Positions 35,030 to 44,507 are shown, counted from the first letter of the stretch. The stretch: 64,000 nt of DNA from Larkinella sp. C7 (GCF_006149005.1 NZ_VBSL01000018.1:1-64000); one strand, 5' to 3'. Made by a program: numbers and translations. The notes: generated by a model from the sequence alone, not told the origin.

Positions 35030-36271
35030 TTACGCTTTTGCCTGTATATAAAAATTTTCTATCAACTCATTCAATCGAATCAAATCATATTCACTCATGA
35101 TCTGCTGTTGCGAAAAAGCAATTTGACGGAACAGTGCCTGAACATCCGGCTCCGAAACGCCACTTTTCCGCGCCAGAGCCAGCTTGAATTCTTCGTCAGG
35201 AAAAGCAGTATTCAATCCAAACTGTTCCCGAACATACGCCAGAAAATACTGAATCTTCTTCTGGGCCAGATTCCCGTGGTCGGCGCGCTGGAAATACAAA
35301 CGGCCCACGTTCTGCACAAACGCCAGCGAGGTATTCTTCAACGGTTCGACCAGCGGAATGACGCGCTGGGTTCGTTTTCCCGCAAAAATAACGTACAGCA
35401 GCAAGCCCACGACCGTGAGGTAATAGGCCCAGGTCAACGGCGGCTGCGTCAGAATATACCGCAGCAGCGACTGCTCGTCTTCATCGAAACGCCCCAGTTT
35501 CTGGTATTCATCCCAGAAGGTCGGCTGGGCGGGCAGATACGACAAGGCTTTGTAGGCATAATCGTCCGTAGACGGATCGAGGAGGTAGAAATTAGTAAAC
35601 GCCAGCGGCAGGTTGTGGATAAAAAAAGCACCTTTACCATATTGAATCTTAAGGAAAATAGGCTCGTTTCGGGCATTTCGGCCCAAAACCGTCGTTTGAG
35701 TGGCTTTGGTGGTGACCAGAAAATTCCGCCCATCGTCGTGCCGGAAGTGGTAATCGCCCCGGTTTTTCAGCCCCGGATTGGTGAAATTCATGCCTAAGGT
35801 CGTATCGCGCAAGGTGGGCGTTTTCAGATCGGCGCGAAAACCGAGCCGCATCGCCAGGGAATCCGGAAATTCGTAGGCCGAAATAAAAACCGTATTGCCC
35901 CGGCTGGCATACTCCAACAGCTTTTTTCGATCAAAACCGGTCAGTTTCAACGTATGACAAATGAAGACATAGTTGCTACGGGCGGGTAAGGTACTATCTG
36001 AGAGGTGGTTGTAAACCGGTAGGCGCAGGCTTTTTACGGGTTGCTGGTTCATCATGTCCGGCAACAGGTCGAACAACACCCGGGTGCCGAACGGAATTTT
36101 GTCCTTGTTCGTGTAGGTGGGGTTCCAGTCGATGGGTTTCGGGCGATAAAATTCGAACAGCCCGTACGCAACGATGGTTGTCATCAGAAAAAGAAGGTAT
36201 TTGTTCGGTTTCAAACGGTATGGGTTTATTTCCTGCCACTTGACAAGCGGTTCGCGTGGACATCCGCACAA
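35030..36271 (-). CDS. DUF4350 membrane protein
   Basis: 413 residues from the ATG at 36271; a TTG at 36214 (start KPNKYLLFLMTTIVAYG) would give about 394 and put the membrane span at the very N-terminus, which looks natural, so the start is uncertain. One span near the N-terminus, a DUF4350 domain (FICHTLKLTGFDRKKLLEYA, TVFISAYEFPD, GKGAFFIHNLPLAFTNFYLL), a second span (TWAYYLTVVGLLLYVIFAGK, about 285) and a helical cytoplasmic tail. First gene of the DUF4350-MoxR-DUF58 operon. Confidence 0.88.
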   Translation of the reverse strand: MCGCPREPLVKWQEINPYRLKPNKYLLFLMTTIVAYGLFEFYRPKPIDWNPTYTNKDKIPFGTRVLFDLLPDMMNQQPVKSLRLPVYNHLSDSTLPARSNYVFICHTLKLTGFDRKKLLEYASRGNTVFISAYEFPDSLAMRLGFRADLKTPTLRDTTLGMNFTNPGLKNRGDYHFRHDDGRNFLVTTKATQTTVLGRNARNEPIFLKIQYGKGAFFIHNLPLAFTNFYLLDPSTDDYAYKALSYLPAQPTFWDEYQKLGRFDEDEQSLLRYILTQPPLTWAYYLTVVGLLLYVIFAGKRTQRVIPLVEPLKNTSLAFVQNVGRLYFQRADHGNLAQKKIQYFLAYVREQFGLNTAFPDEEFKLALARKSGVSEPDVQALFRQIAFSQQQIMSEYDLIRLNELIENFYIQAKA

Positions 36272-36369
36272 ATGACATGCCGGTTTATCTGCAAGTTATA
36301 ATAAGTTAGAAACCCGCAACCAAACAAATTTTCATAACTTTCCTGCTAGCTAAACAAAATTCCTGTTTT

Positions 36370-36906
36370 ATGAAAAAAGTCTTATGGATCGTCGGCGGCC
36401 TTGCAGTTTTAGTACTCATCGGTTTTTTTGGCCTGCGGTCGTTTACCAAGTCGTCCAGCCCGGAAGCGGTTGCGACCAGTGACCAGAATGGCGTTCAGGT
36501 AAAAGTGGAATATTGCCAGCCGTATAAAAAAGGACGCAAAATTTTCGGTGGTTTGGTTCCCTATGGCGAAGTATGGCGGACGGGGGCAAACGAAGCGACG
36601 ATTATTACACTCGATCAGAACGTTACCGTGGCCGGGCAACCGCTGGATGAAGGCGAATATTCGCTCTGGACCATCCCGTCGGAAGGCAGTTGGATGGTCA
36701 TTTTCAACCGGGAAACCGGGCAGTGGGGAACCAGTTACGACCAGACCAAAGATGTTTTGCGGGTGCCGGTGGCGGCCCGGAAACGGAATGCGGTGGCCGA
36801 ACAGTTCTACATCAGTTTCGCGCCCCAGGCGGGCGGAAGCGACATGCTGCTGGCCTGGGATCAAACCGAGGCCATTGTGCCGATTCGGCTCCGCGAAAAT
36901 CAATAG
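36370..36906 (+). CDS. DUF2911 membrane-anchored protein
   Basis: 178 residues. One N-terminal span (VLWIVGGLAVLVLIGFFGL, about 4-22), then a DUF2911 domain with the highly typical GGLVPYGEVWRTGANEATII (about 60-79), GQPLDEGEYSLWTIP and WGTSYDQTKDVLRVPV. DUF2911 proteins are common, often several per genome, in Bacteroidota; their function is not known. Ends 47 bases before the M1 peptidase gene and may share its transcript. Confidence 0.93.
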   Translation: MKKVLWIVGGLAVLVLIGFFGLRSFTKSSSPEAVATSDQNGVQVKVEYCQPYKKGRKIFGGLVPYGEVWRTGANEATIITLDQNVTVAGQPLDEGEYSLWTIPSEGSWMVIFNRETGQWGTSYDQTKDVLRVPVAARKRNAVAEQFYISFAPQAGGSDMLLAWDQTEAIVPIRLRENQ

Positions 36907-36953
36907 AGAGCGGGTTGTGTGGTCAATTCGTTGAAACCGGATTCAAACGGGGC

Positions 36954-38903
36954 ATGAACTATTTTGTAATCGTCGTCAGTATTTTCTGGTTTGGCCGGAG
37001 TGTGTACGCGCAGAAAACCGTTTCTGCGGTGCCACTCAGTCCGCGAATTGCGAATTACCAGATTCAGGTCGAACTCAACACGGCAACGAAGCGGCTGGAA
37101 GGGAAAGAAACGCTGGTCTGGAAAAACCCATCGAACGAATTTGTTCATGACTTACAGTTTCATTTGTATCTGAACGCTTTCCGGAACCTCCAATCCACCT
37201 TCATGCGGGAATCGGGGGGACAGTTGCGGGGTGAATTTATCGATAAAAATGACCCGGAGGCCTTCGGATCGATCGATATTGTGTCGATTGAAACCCGCGC
37301 CGGGGCCTCGGGCGAAGCCGAAAATCTGACGGGTAGCTACCAGTTTATCCAGCCCGACGATGCGAACCCGGACGACCGGACCGTAATTCGCCTACCGCTC
37401 CGCAAACCGGTTGCGCCCGGCGAGAGCATCACGCTCGACATTGCGTTTCGGGCCAAATTGCCTAAAATTTTTGCCCGAACCGGCTACAGCCGCGATTTTT
37501 TTCTGATCGGGCAGTGGTTTCCCAAGATCGGGGTGTATGAACCGGCCGGAACCCGCTACGCCACACAGGGCCAATGGAACTGCCATCAATTTCACGCCCA
37601 TTCGGAGTTCTACGCTGATTTTGGAGTCTACGACGTCGCCATGACCACACCGGCATTCTTCCGCGTTGGTGCAACTGGTCAGTTGAAAAGTGAGCGACGA
37701 AATCCGAATGGCACCAAAACCCAGCGTTGGTACGCCGAAGATGTGGTTGATTTCGCCTGGACGGCTTCCCCGGATTTTGAAGTGTTTGACGACCGCTGGC
37801 GGCACGTGTCGATTCGCGCCCTGATGCAGCCCGAACACGCCAGCCAGGCGCAACGGCACATCGATGCGGCCAAAGTCGCGCTGGCCTATTTCGATAAACA
37901 CCTGGGGCGGTATCCGTTTGCCACGCTCACCATCGTGGACCCGCCCGTGTGGGCGCTGGGTGCGTCGGGCATGGAGTACCCCACTTTCATTACCGCCGGA
38001 ACAAGCTGGGGAATGCCCGCCGGAATGCGGCTACCGGAGCAGGTAACCATCCATGAGTTTGGTCATCAGTACTTTATGCAACTGCTGGCGACCAACGAAT
38101 TTGAGGAAGCGTGGATGGACGAGGGGTTCAACCAGTATTACGAAGGCCGGATCATGGACGAAACCTACGGCCCGAAATCGTCGGTGATTGATCTGTTCGG
38201 CTACCGGATGGGCAATCTGGAATTGTCACGCACGTCTTATGTTCACCTCGACCATCCGACGATTGCTCCCTCGTTTGGCAATGTCTGGCAACTGCCCGAC
38301 GACTATTACGGTGAACTAACCTACTTCAAACCCGCCACCTGGATGCGGACGCTCGACGGGCTGGTAGGCCGCCCGGTGATGGACGAAATCATGCGGACGT
38401 ATTTTAAACGGTGGCAATTCAAACACCCCAATGCCAACAACTTCATCGCCATTGTGAATGAGGTCGTTCAGAAACGGTTAGGCAACCGGTTCGGGCCGGA
38501 TATGAGCTGGTTTTTCAATCAGGTGCTCTACGGCAATCAGGTTTGTGACTACGAATTGCACGCCGTACGCAGCACGAAGCAGGGGAGTTCGTACCGATCC
38601 GCCATTACGGTATACCGAAAAGGTGATGCGCAATTGCCGGTAGAGGTTTTGGTGCATTTCGAGAACGGAAAAGAAGAACTTCTGCACTGGGACGGCAAGG
38701 CCCGCTCCCACACCTTTACGTTGACGCAGACGACCCGCGCCGACTGGGCGAAAGTTGATCCGCATCAGAAGATCTACATCGATATTAATCTGAACAACAA
38801 CAGCTTTACGACCCGTCCACCCGCCAGCCCGGCCGCTAAATATGCCGCAAAACTGATGTTCTGGGCGCAAAACTGGATGCAGTGGCTGGCGTGGCTGGTT
38901 TGA
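36954..38903 (+). CDS. M1-family metallopeptidase (aminopeptidase-like), secreted
   Basis: 649 residues from the ATG at 36954 (MNYFVIVVSIFWFGRSVYAQ, a signal peptide). The frame is open further upstream but there lies in the DUF2911 gene. The zinc site is HEFGH (about 366-370) in VTIHEFGHQYF with the third ligand Glu in FEEAWMDEGFNQYY, and the exopeptidase-type loop reads GASGMEYPT (about 337) in place of GAMEN. The C-terminal domain is short. It should trim peptides in the periplasm or outside. The MEY variant is common in Bacteroidota M1 proteins. Confidence 0.93.
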   Translation: MNYFVIVVSIFWFGRSVYAQKTVSAVPLSPRIANYQIQVELNTATKRLEGKETLVWKNPSNEFVHDLQFHLYLNAFRNLQSTFMRESGGQLRGEFIDKNDPEAFGSIDIVSIETRAGASGEAENLTGSYQFIQPDDANPDDRTVIRLPLRKPVAPGESITLDIAFRAKLPKIFARTGYSRDFFLIGQWFPKIGVYEPAGTRYATQGQWNCHQFHAHSEFYADFGVYDVAMTTPAFFRVGATGQLKSERRNPNGTKTQRWYAEDVVDFAWTASPDFEVFDDRWRHVSIRALMQPEHASQAQRHIDAAKVALAYFDKHLGRYPFATLTIVDPPVWALGASGMEYPTFITAGTSWGMPAGMRLPEQVTIHEFGHQYFMQLLATNEFEEAWMDEGFNQYYEGRIMDETYGPKSSVIDLFGYRMGNLELSRTSYVHLDHPTIAPSFGNVWQLPDDYYGELTYFKPATWMRTLDGLVGRPVMDEIMRTYFKRWQFKHPNANNFIAIVNEVVQKRLGNRFGPDMSWFFNQVLYGNQVCDYELHAVRSTKQGSSYRSAITVYRKGDAQLPVEVLVHFENGKEELLHWDGKARSHTFTLTQTTRADWAKVDPHQKIYIDINLNNNSFTTRPPASPAAKYAAKLMFWAQNWMQWLAWLV

Positions 38904-38962
38904 TTTTAACACGGACTAATGAACGCGACCCTAGTCTTTTTATTTATTGTTATTGAACCGAA

Positions 38963-39853
38963 ATGGTGATTTTTAGTGCCTTACACGTCGTCGTTCGTTC
39001 GTGGCGTATGGTTTTGTGGGTGTATTTTATTCATTTTCTAGTGGGTCTGCTGGTCTTACTTCCGGCCTATGCGACGCTCCGAAATGAAGCCGGTTCTTCC
39101 CTGGCGTATTTGAAATTACTGAATAGCTTCGATTATACGGTTTACAGCGATTTCATGCAAAACAGCGAATCGGCTATCGGTCCGTTGCTGGCTGTCGGGA
39201 GTTGGCTGGGCGTCTTGTATCTGATTCTGAGTGTGTTTTTTTCGGGCGGTATACTGCTGTACGTAGCACCCTCGGCCGAACACCTCCGGCAAGCGTTCCG
39301 GCTGAGCTGGTTTCTATCGGCCTGCGTTGAATGTTTTGGGCGGTTTTTTCGGCTATTTATCGGCATCGCCGGCATCCTGCTGGCGTTGGCCTTTGTCGGT
39401 ATGCTTTTCGCCGGCTTGCTGGCCTACAGCCTGAGCAATCTGCTGAATGAGCAAAGTATGATTTATCTCCTGATGGCCTGTTTTTTTGTATTTGCCTTCT
39501 TTGCTTTGCTGGTGCTTTGCCTGGGAGATTATACCAAAATTTTGCTGTTCCGTCAGGATGACACTCGGGTATTTCTGGCGTTCCGTCAGGCATTGTGGTT
39601 TGTTTTAGCCCATTTTCGAACAATTTTTGGTTATTATCTGCTCCTGATGAGTATAGGAGCGGTTTGTTTTGCTATCTACTTCCTGATCGAGTCCTGGATT
39701 GTTACCAGCGGCTGGCTCCCGATTATCCTGCTGTTCATTGTTCAGCAACTCTTCATTTTTTCAAGAGTCGCGCTGAAAATTTGGACCCTGGCAACCGCCC
39801 TGCAGGTGATCGTCCACCGCGAAGCGCAACCGACTCCGTATCAACCGATTTAA
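38963..39853 (+). CDS. Multispanning membrane protein of unknown function
   Basis: 296 residues with about six membrane segments (for example MVLWVYFIHFLVGLLVLLPA, VLYLILSVFFSGGILLYV, LFIGIAGILLALAFVGMLFA, YLLMACFFVFAFFALLVLCL, YYLLLMSIGAVCFAIYFLIE). No domain recognised. Positive charge on the cytoplasmic sides and codon use like its neighbours support a real gene. It lies between an M1 peptidase and an MFS transporter, both on the same strand; this context gives no clear function. Confidence 0.75.
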   Translation: MVIFSALHVVVRSWRMVLWVYFIHFLVGLLVLLPAYATLRNEAGSSLAYLKLLNSFDYTVYSDFMQNSESAIGPLLAVGSWLGVLYLILSVFFSGGILLYVAPSAEHLRQAFRLSWFLSACVECFGRFFRLFIGIAGILLALAFVGMLFAGLLAYSLSNLLNEQSMIYLLMACFFVFAFFALLVLCLGDYTKILLFRQDDTRVFLAFRQALWFVLAHFRTIFGYYLLLMSIGAVCFAIYFLIESWIVTSGWLPIILLFIVQQLFIFSRVALKIWTLATALQVIVHREAQPTPYQPI

Positions 39854-39863
39854 ACCACCGGGC

Positions 39864-39878
39864 TGGCACTACCTTTGC
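39864..39878 (+). promoter_or_regulatory. Promoter of the first MFS gene, sigma-54-type or TAnnTTTG-type
   Basis: TGGCAC-TACCT-TTGC fits the -24/-12 pattern of sigma-54 promoters exactly, with GG and GC 10 bases apart. The same bases also contain TACCTTTG (39870-39877), a perfect Bacteroidota -7, without a TTG upstream. No enhancer-like repeats are seen upstream, in contrast to 56061-56123. Confidence 0.45.
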
Positions 39879-39954
39879 GGATAAGTTGGTCAAATGTGGC
39901 TAAATCGGTAACTTGCCATTCATTCTATTTTCCTAACATCCTTTTACCAAACGA

Positions 39955-41220
39955 ATGCAATCTACAGTTCCTCCCCCGCCAAAGGTATCGTACAAATCCC
40001 TTTTTGGCCTTCCGGTCATTGTCGCTGCACTGGGCTACTTTGTCGACATTTACGATTTGTTGCTATTTGGCATTGTCCGCGTTCCGAGCCTCAAAGATCT
40101 GGGATTGAACGACGAGCAGATTTCCCGCGTTGGGGCCAACATTCTGAACTGGCAAATGGGCGGGTTGCTCATCGGCGGCATTCTCTGGGGCGTTCTGGGC
40201 GATAAACGCGGACGGCTTTCAGTACTTTTCGGGTCCATCATTACCTATTCACTCGCCAACATCGCCTGTGGTTTCATCGACCGCGTGACGTTCATGGACC
40301 CGACCGATTATTACGCGGCCATGCGGTTTGTGGCGGGTGTCGGGCTGGCCGGCGAACTGGGCGCAGGCATCACACTCGTTTCCGAAGTGTTGCCCAAACA
40401 ACTGCGCGCCATCGGCACGTCGCTGGTGGCCGGGGTTGGGTTGTTCGGCGCGGTCGTCGCGTATTTCACCGTCGAGCTGTTCAACTGGCAAAATGCGTTT
40501 CTGATCGGAGGTGCCATGGGAATCGGCCTGCTTCTGCTCCGGATCGGGGTCATCGAGTCCGGCATGTTTACGCAGGTGTCTGAACAGAAACACGTTCAGA
40601 AAGGCAATTTCTTTGCGTTTTTTACGAACTGGGAGCGGTTTTCGAAATACATGAAATGCATCGGCATCGGTCTGCCAACCTGGTTTGTAATCGGTATTCT
40701 CGCCACGTTCAGCAATGAATTTGGCCTGGCGTTTGGCATCGCCGAACCGGTTAAACCGGGTCTGACCATCATGTGGTGTTACATCGGTCTGGCCATTGGT
40801 GACCTGGCGAGTGGTGTCATCAGTCAGGGCCTCAAATCGCGTAAGCAGGCGGTTTCGCTGTTGATGGGCTTTACCCTGGTTGTCAGTCTGATTTACGTGT
40901 ATGTAGCACCGAAAACCGTCATGGGGCTTTACATGTATTTTCTGGCGATGGGCTTCGGCATCGGCTACTGGGCTATGTTTGTCACCATCGGCGCCGAACA
41001 ATTCGGTACGAATCTCCGGGCCACTGCCGCCACCACCGTGCCGAACATGGTACGCGGAACGGTTATCCTGATGACCAGTCTATACGCGTATCTCAAACCG
41101 TCTCTCGACATCGTCAATGCGGGCGTCGCCGTTGGAATCATCAGCTTTGCGATCGGCTTTTACTCCATCCTCACCATTCCCGAAACGCACGGGAAAGATC
41201 TTAATTACTTGGAGGAGTAA
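39955..41220 (+). CDS. MFS transporter (tandem copy 1)
   Basis: 421 residues, 12 membrane spans. The MFS signature between spans 2 and 3 reads GVLGDKRGRLSVLFGSIITY (about 80-99), and LVAGVGLFGAVVAYFTVELF lies in the fifth span. The closest superfamily branch is the metabolite:H+ symporter or sugar-porter type; the substrate is not predictable. It is followed by a close paralogue on the same strand after a 38-base stem hairpin. Confidence 0.93.
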   Translation: MQSTVPPPPKVSYKSLFGLPVIVAALGYFVDIYDLLLFGIVRVPSLKDLGLNDEQISRVGANILNWQMGGLLIGGILWGVLGDKRGRLSVLFGSIITYSLANIACGFIDRVTFMDPTDYYAAMRFVAGVGLAGELGAGITLVSEVLPKQLRAIGTSLVAGVGLFGAVVAYFTVELFNWQNAFLIGGAMGIGLLLLRIGVIESGMFTQVSEQKHVQKGNFFAFFTNWERFSKYMKCIGIGLPTWFVIGILATFSNEFGLAFGIAEPVKPGLTIMWCYIGLAIGDLASGVISQGLKSRKQAVSLLMGFTLVVSLIYVYVAPKTVMGLYMYFLAMGFGIGYWAMFVTIGAEQFGTNLRATAATTVPNMVRGTVILMTSLYAYLKPSLDIVNAGVAVGIISFAIGFYSILTIPETHGKDLNYLEE

Positions 41221-41236
41221 GGGACACGTTGTTAAA

Positions 41237-41334
41237 AATGATGAATGTAAAATGAGTAACGCTAAATGTAAAAGGGGTTCAGAAGCACCCAGCCTACTTT
41301 TACATTTAGCGTTGCTCATTTTACATTCATCATT
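41237..41334. repeat. Period-7 inverted repeat between the MFS paralogues, 38-base arms
   Basis: Left arm 41237-41274, right arm 41297-41334, 37 of 38 positions complementary, loop 22 bases. The only non-matching pair (T41256) is a G-U wobble in the plus-strand transcript, the strand in which both flanking genes are transcribed. Units of seven (AAATGAT GAATGTA) run through the arm. Confidence 0.9.
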
Positions 41335-41370
41335 CATTTAAAATTAAACCATTCTCCTTCTTCCTCTGGC

Positions 41371-42606
41371 ATGACTTTTTCTTCGCCTTCCGTAACCTAC
41401 CGCCCGTTGTTTACATTGCCGGTTATTGTGGCCGCTCTGGGCTATTTCGTGGATGTCTACGATCTGTTGCTGTTCAACATCGTTCGCGTGCCGAGTCTGA
41501 AAGATTTGGGGCTCGACGAAAAACAGGTGTCGGTCATTGGAGGGACGGTTTTGAACTGGCAGCAGGCCGGGTTGTTGCTGGGCGGTGTTTTCTGGGGTAT
41601 TCTGGGCGATAAACGCGGGCGGCTTTCGGTGCTCTTCGGGTCCATCATCACCTATTCACTCGCCAACATCGCCTGCGGTTTTGTGCAGGATGCGGATACG
41701 TATGCGGTTTTGCGTTTTGTGGCCGGGCTGGGGCTGGCCGGCGAGCTGGGCGCGGGCATTACGCTCGTTTCCGAAATCCTGCCGAAAGAACTCCGGGGCT
41801 ATGGCACCTCGCTGATCGCGGGTGTGGGCCTGTTTGGGGCCGTCGTGGCGTATTTCACCGTCGTGCTGTTCGACTGGCGGACAACGTATTTCATCGGGGG
41901 TGGCCTGGGCCTGCTGTTGTTGCTATTGCGCGTGTCGGTTTTCGAGTCGGGGATGTTTCTCAAAATCAAGGAGCAAACCGTCCGGCGTGGTAATTTCTGG
42001 TCGCTGTTCTCCAACCAAAAACGCTTTCTGACCTACCTGCGTTGTATGGGGCTGGCTGTTCCGACCTACTTTGTAATCGGCATTCTGGCCACCTTCAGCA
42101 ACGAGTTCGGGAAAGCCCTGGGCATTGCCGAGCCCATCGCGCCGGGCCGAACCGTCATGTTTACGTATATTGGTATGGCGGTAGGCGATTTGATCAGCGG
42201 TGCCCTGAGCCAGTGGTTTCGGTCCCGCCGACGGGCCATTGGGGCGTTGATGACAATGAATCTCGTGTTCGTAGGCATTTATCTCTTTGGCGGTATTTCG
42301 TCCGTCCCGCTGTTTTATGCCGTTTGCGTAGGGCTGGGGTTCTCGATTGGTTACATCGCCTTGTTTTTAACCGTTTCGGCCGAACATTTTGGTACCAACC
42401 TGCGCGCCACCGCTACAACCTCCATTGCAAACAACGTTCGGGCCACTACCTTAGTAACGATTCCACTCTTTCAATCGCTCAAACTTTCGGTTGGTGTGAT
42501 CGGCGCAGCCGCCCTGGTTGGATTGCTTTGTTTTATGATTAGTTTCTTGTCGTTAGCGACATTAGATGAAACCTATGGTAAAGATTTAAACTACATTGAA
42601 GATTAA
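41371..42606 (+). CDS. MFS transporter (tandem copy 2)
   Basis: 411 residues, 12 membrane spans, easily aligned with copy 1 along the whole length: YVDVYDLLLFNIVRVPSLKD region against YFVDIYDLLLFGIVRVPS, the signature GILGDKRGRLSVLFGSIITY, and FGTNLRATATTSIANNVRAT near the end. Copy 2 is about 10 residues shorter, mainly in a loop after GFVQDADT. The two may differ in substrate or expression. The gap to copy 1 (150 bases) is largely occupied by the hairpin at 41237-41334 and carries no clear promoter, so one transcript is possible. Confidence 0.93.
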   Translation: MTFSSPSVTYRPLFTLPVIVAALGYFVDVYDLLLFNIVRVPSLKDLGLDEKQVSVIGGTVLNWQQAGLLLGGVFWGILGDKRGRLSVLFGSIITYSLANIACGFVQDADTYAVLRFVAGLGLAGELGAGITLVSEILPKELRGYGTSLIAGVGLFGAVVAYFTVVLFDWRTTYFIGGGLGLLLLLLRVSVFESGMFLKIKEQTVRRGNFWSLFSNQKRFLTYLRCMGLAVPTYFVIGILATFSNEFGKALGIAEPIAPGRTVMFTYIGMAVGDLISGALSQWFRSRRRAIGALMTMNLVFVGIYLFGGISSVPLFYAVCVGLGFSIGYIALFLTVSAEHFGTNLRATATTSIANNVRATTLVTIPLFQSLKLSVGVIGAAALVGLLCFMISFLSLATLDETYGKDLNYIED

Positions 42607-42697
42607 TACCGTCGCATTCTATAAAGTATCCATATAAATAATATATTTACAATTAACTACATTATCTATGTAATATACGCTCTACTCTGTTCTCCTT

Positions 42698-43918
42698 ATG
42701 CTTCCTGTTAAGACTGATTCCGTTTACTTTAAGGGGTTTAATGGTATTCGTTTTATTGCTGCTTTCGCTGTTATTATTCATCATATTGAAGAATACAAGT
42801 CGGTCTTTTTTCTTGGAATCGATAATTTAAATGACCGGCCGGTCATTTACCAACTTGGCAAATTTGGCGTCGCTCTATTCTTTGTCCTGAGTGGTTTTTT
42901 AATAACCTATTTACTACTGGCTGAAAAGCAGAAAACCGGCACAGTCGATATTGCAAAATTCTACATTCGACGGATGCTTCGCATCTGGCCGCTCTACTTC
43001 CTGATTGTTCTGCTCAGCTTCTTCGTTTTTCCCACGATCGGCCTTCTTCAAATGCCCATCTGGTCAGAAACCACGTTCCATCACTTTTACGAGAAACTAA
43101 CGCTCTATTTACTCGTTCTGCCCAACCTCGTCTCTGGCCTTTACGAGCCCATGCCGCTCTCCGGGCACGTCTGGTCGATCGGGGTTGAAGAGCAGTTTTA
43201 TTTGTTCTGGCCCTGGCTAGTATTGAGCCGTCATTTCAAAAAAACATTGATTATAATCGGAGCAATTGGCCTTGTTTTGGCAGGGGTTTTTTTCTATTAC
43301 CGGTTCATTCTTAATCCGTATCACCTTGCCAAAGAACAAACCCATCCGGTTTTATTTTTTGTATCGATGTTCATGGCACAATTCAGAATTGGTTGCATGG
43401 CCATTGGTGGATTAGGCGCTTATTTAGTTTTTAAAAATCACCCGATTTTAGAAATTTTACATCGAAAATCAGTTCAGATTATCATGTATTTATTTCTGAT
43501 TGCTTTTATCGCAACCGGTTTCCGGGTGCCGGGAATTAATTATGAATTTTACGCGGTATTATTTTGTTTTTTATTGATTAATCTGGCGTCTAATCCCCAA
43601 TCCGTTGTGCAGTTTGAAAACCCGTTAATGAAGTTCATGGGAAGTATTTCGTACGGACTATACATCTATCATCCGGTTGCGATTACCCTGGTGCTCAATC
43701 TGCTTGCCGGTCGACGTGACAATCCCGGGCTCCTCCATTCTTTCCTGTTCAATTTGCAGGCGTATGCATTGATAATCTTGCTCACGATTCTGTTGGCGTA
43801 CCTTTCCTATACCTACTTCGAGAAACCTTTCCTGCGTTTGAAAGACCGGTTTATGGCGGGGGCTTCCACGGATCGTCGTGCGACGGTTTCAACCTTTGAG
43901 GTGCCGGTAATCAAGTAA
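42698..43918 (+). CDS. Acyltransferase family 3 membrane protein (O-antigen/OafA type)
   Basis: 406 residues, about 10 membrane spans. The catalytic His region is FNGIRFIAAFAVIIHHIEEY (about 9-28), with FFVLSGFLITYLLL and FYIRRMLRIWPLY downstream, all typical of acyltransferase_3 proteins that add acetyl or other acyl groups to surface glycans. The coding sequence is visibly AT-richer than its neighbours, as is its upstream gap (42607-42697, with runs such as ATATAAATAATATATTTAC), which suggests later acquisition. It lies alone after the MFS pair. Confidence 0.93.
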   Translation: MLPVKTDSVYFKGFNGIRFIAAFAVIIHHIEEYKSVFFLGIDNLNDRPVIYQLGKFGVALFFVLSGFLITYLLLAEKQKTGTVDIAKFYIRRMLRIWPLYFLIVLLSFFVFPTIGLLQMPIWSETTFHHFYEKLTLYLLVLPNLVSGLYEPMPLSGHVWSIGVEEQFYLFWPWLVLSRHFKKTLIIIGAIGLVLAGVFFYYRFILNPYHLAKEQTHPVLFFVSMFMAQFRIGCMAIGGLGAYLVFKNHPILEILHRKSVQIIMYLFLIAFIATGFRVPGINYEFYAVLFCFLLINLASNPQSVVQFENPLMKFMGSISYGLYIYHPVAITLVLNLLAGRRDNPGLLHSFLFNLQAYALIILLTILLAYLSYTYFEKPFLRLKDRFMAGASTDRRATVSTFEVPVIK

Positions 43919-44061
43919 GCTCCGCGCTTTTTCGACAGTTCTTCCCGACTCACAACCACTCATCCTTTTTTTCTGCCGTTTTTCCCAGCCGTCGGTGCCG
44001 GCCTGTCTGTGTTGTTGTCTTTGGTCTGCAATTGAACAGTAAGCAACAAATACGAACACAC

Positions 44062-44487
44062 ATGAAAAAGCTCATTCGCCCCCTTGGTGCCCTTCTGCTT
44101 GGTGCCTTTCTCCTGGTCGGCCCGTCCACTTTCGCCCAGACGACTACCGAAGACAAGCCCTTTGTAGCCGCTACCTACCCGTCGGCTAACCCGCTGAAGT
44201 TGTGGGTGGCTATTCAGAAAAATGATCCCAAAAGTAAAATCATTGTTCGGTTGCGCGATCAGAACAACCGGATCGTTTTTGCAGAAACCATGCCCAGAAA
44301 TCTGGATAAATACCGTCAGCGGTTTGACATGAGTGCGATGGCCGACGGAGCTTATACGTTCCAGATCACCAATGGCGAGGAAACGATTGAAAAAGCCTTT
44401 CAATTAAAGTCGTCCGGAATTCAGCAGCGTTCAACGCAACGGCTGCTGACGGTGGTGCCGGTTGTGGAGCCGCAGACCGGGATGTAG
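44062..44487 (+). CDS. Small secreted beta-sandwich protein, paralogue of 56255-56629
   Basis: 141 residues from the ATG at 44062 (MKKLIRPLGALLLGAFLLVG, signal peptide ending TFAQ). A start at 44032 is open but gives a poor signal. The mature part has VRLRDQNNRIVFAETM, FDMSAMADGAYTFQIT, resembling DUF3244 or a free-standing sorting-domain-like sandwich. It matches the 56255 protein in order: LRDKNNRVMF, LNVAELPDGQYELEV. Function unknown. Convergent with the FecR gene and no terminator hairpin is seen between. Confidence 0.82.
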   Translation: MKKLIRPLGALLLGAFLLVGPSTFAQTTTEDKPFVAATYPSANPLKLWVAIQKNDPKSKIIVRLRDQNNRIVFAETMPRNLDKYRQRFDMSAMADGAYTFQITNGEETIEKAFQLKSSGIQQRSTQRLLTVVPVVEPQTGM

Positions 44488-44507
44488 ATCGATTATCCGG
44501 TATTTAC

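Noticed and set aside
36690-36953. Upstream extension of the M1 peptidase frame
   Set aside because: Overlaps the DUF2911 gene in another frame; the signal peptide at 36954 gives the true start.
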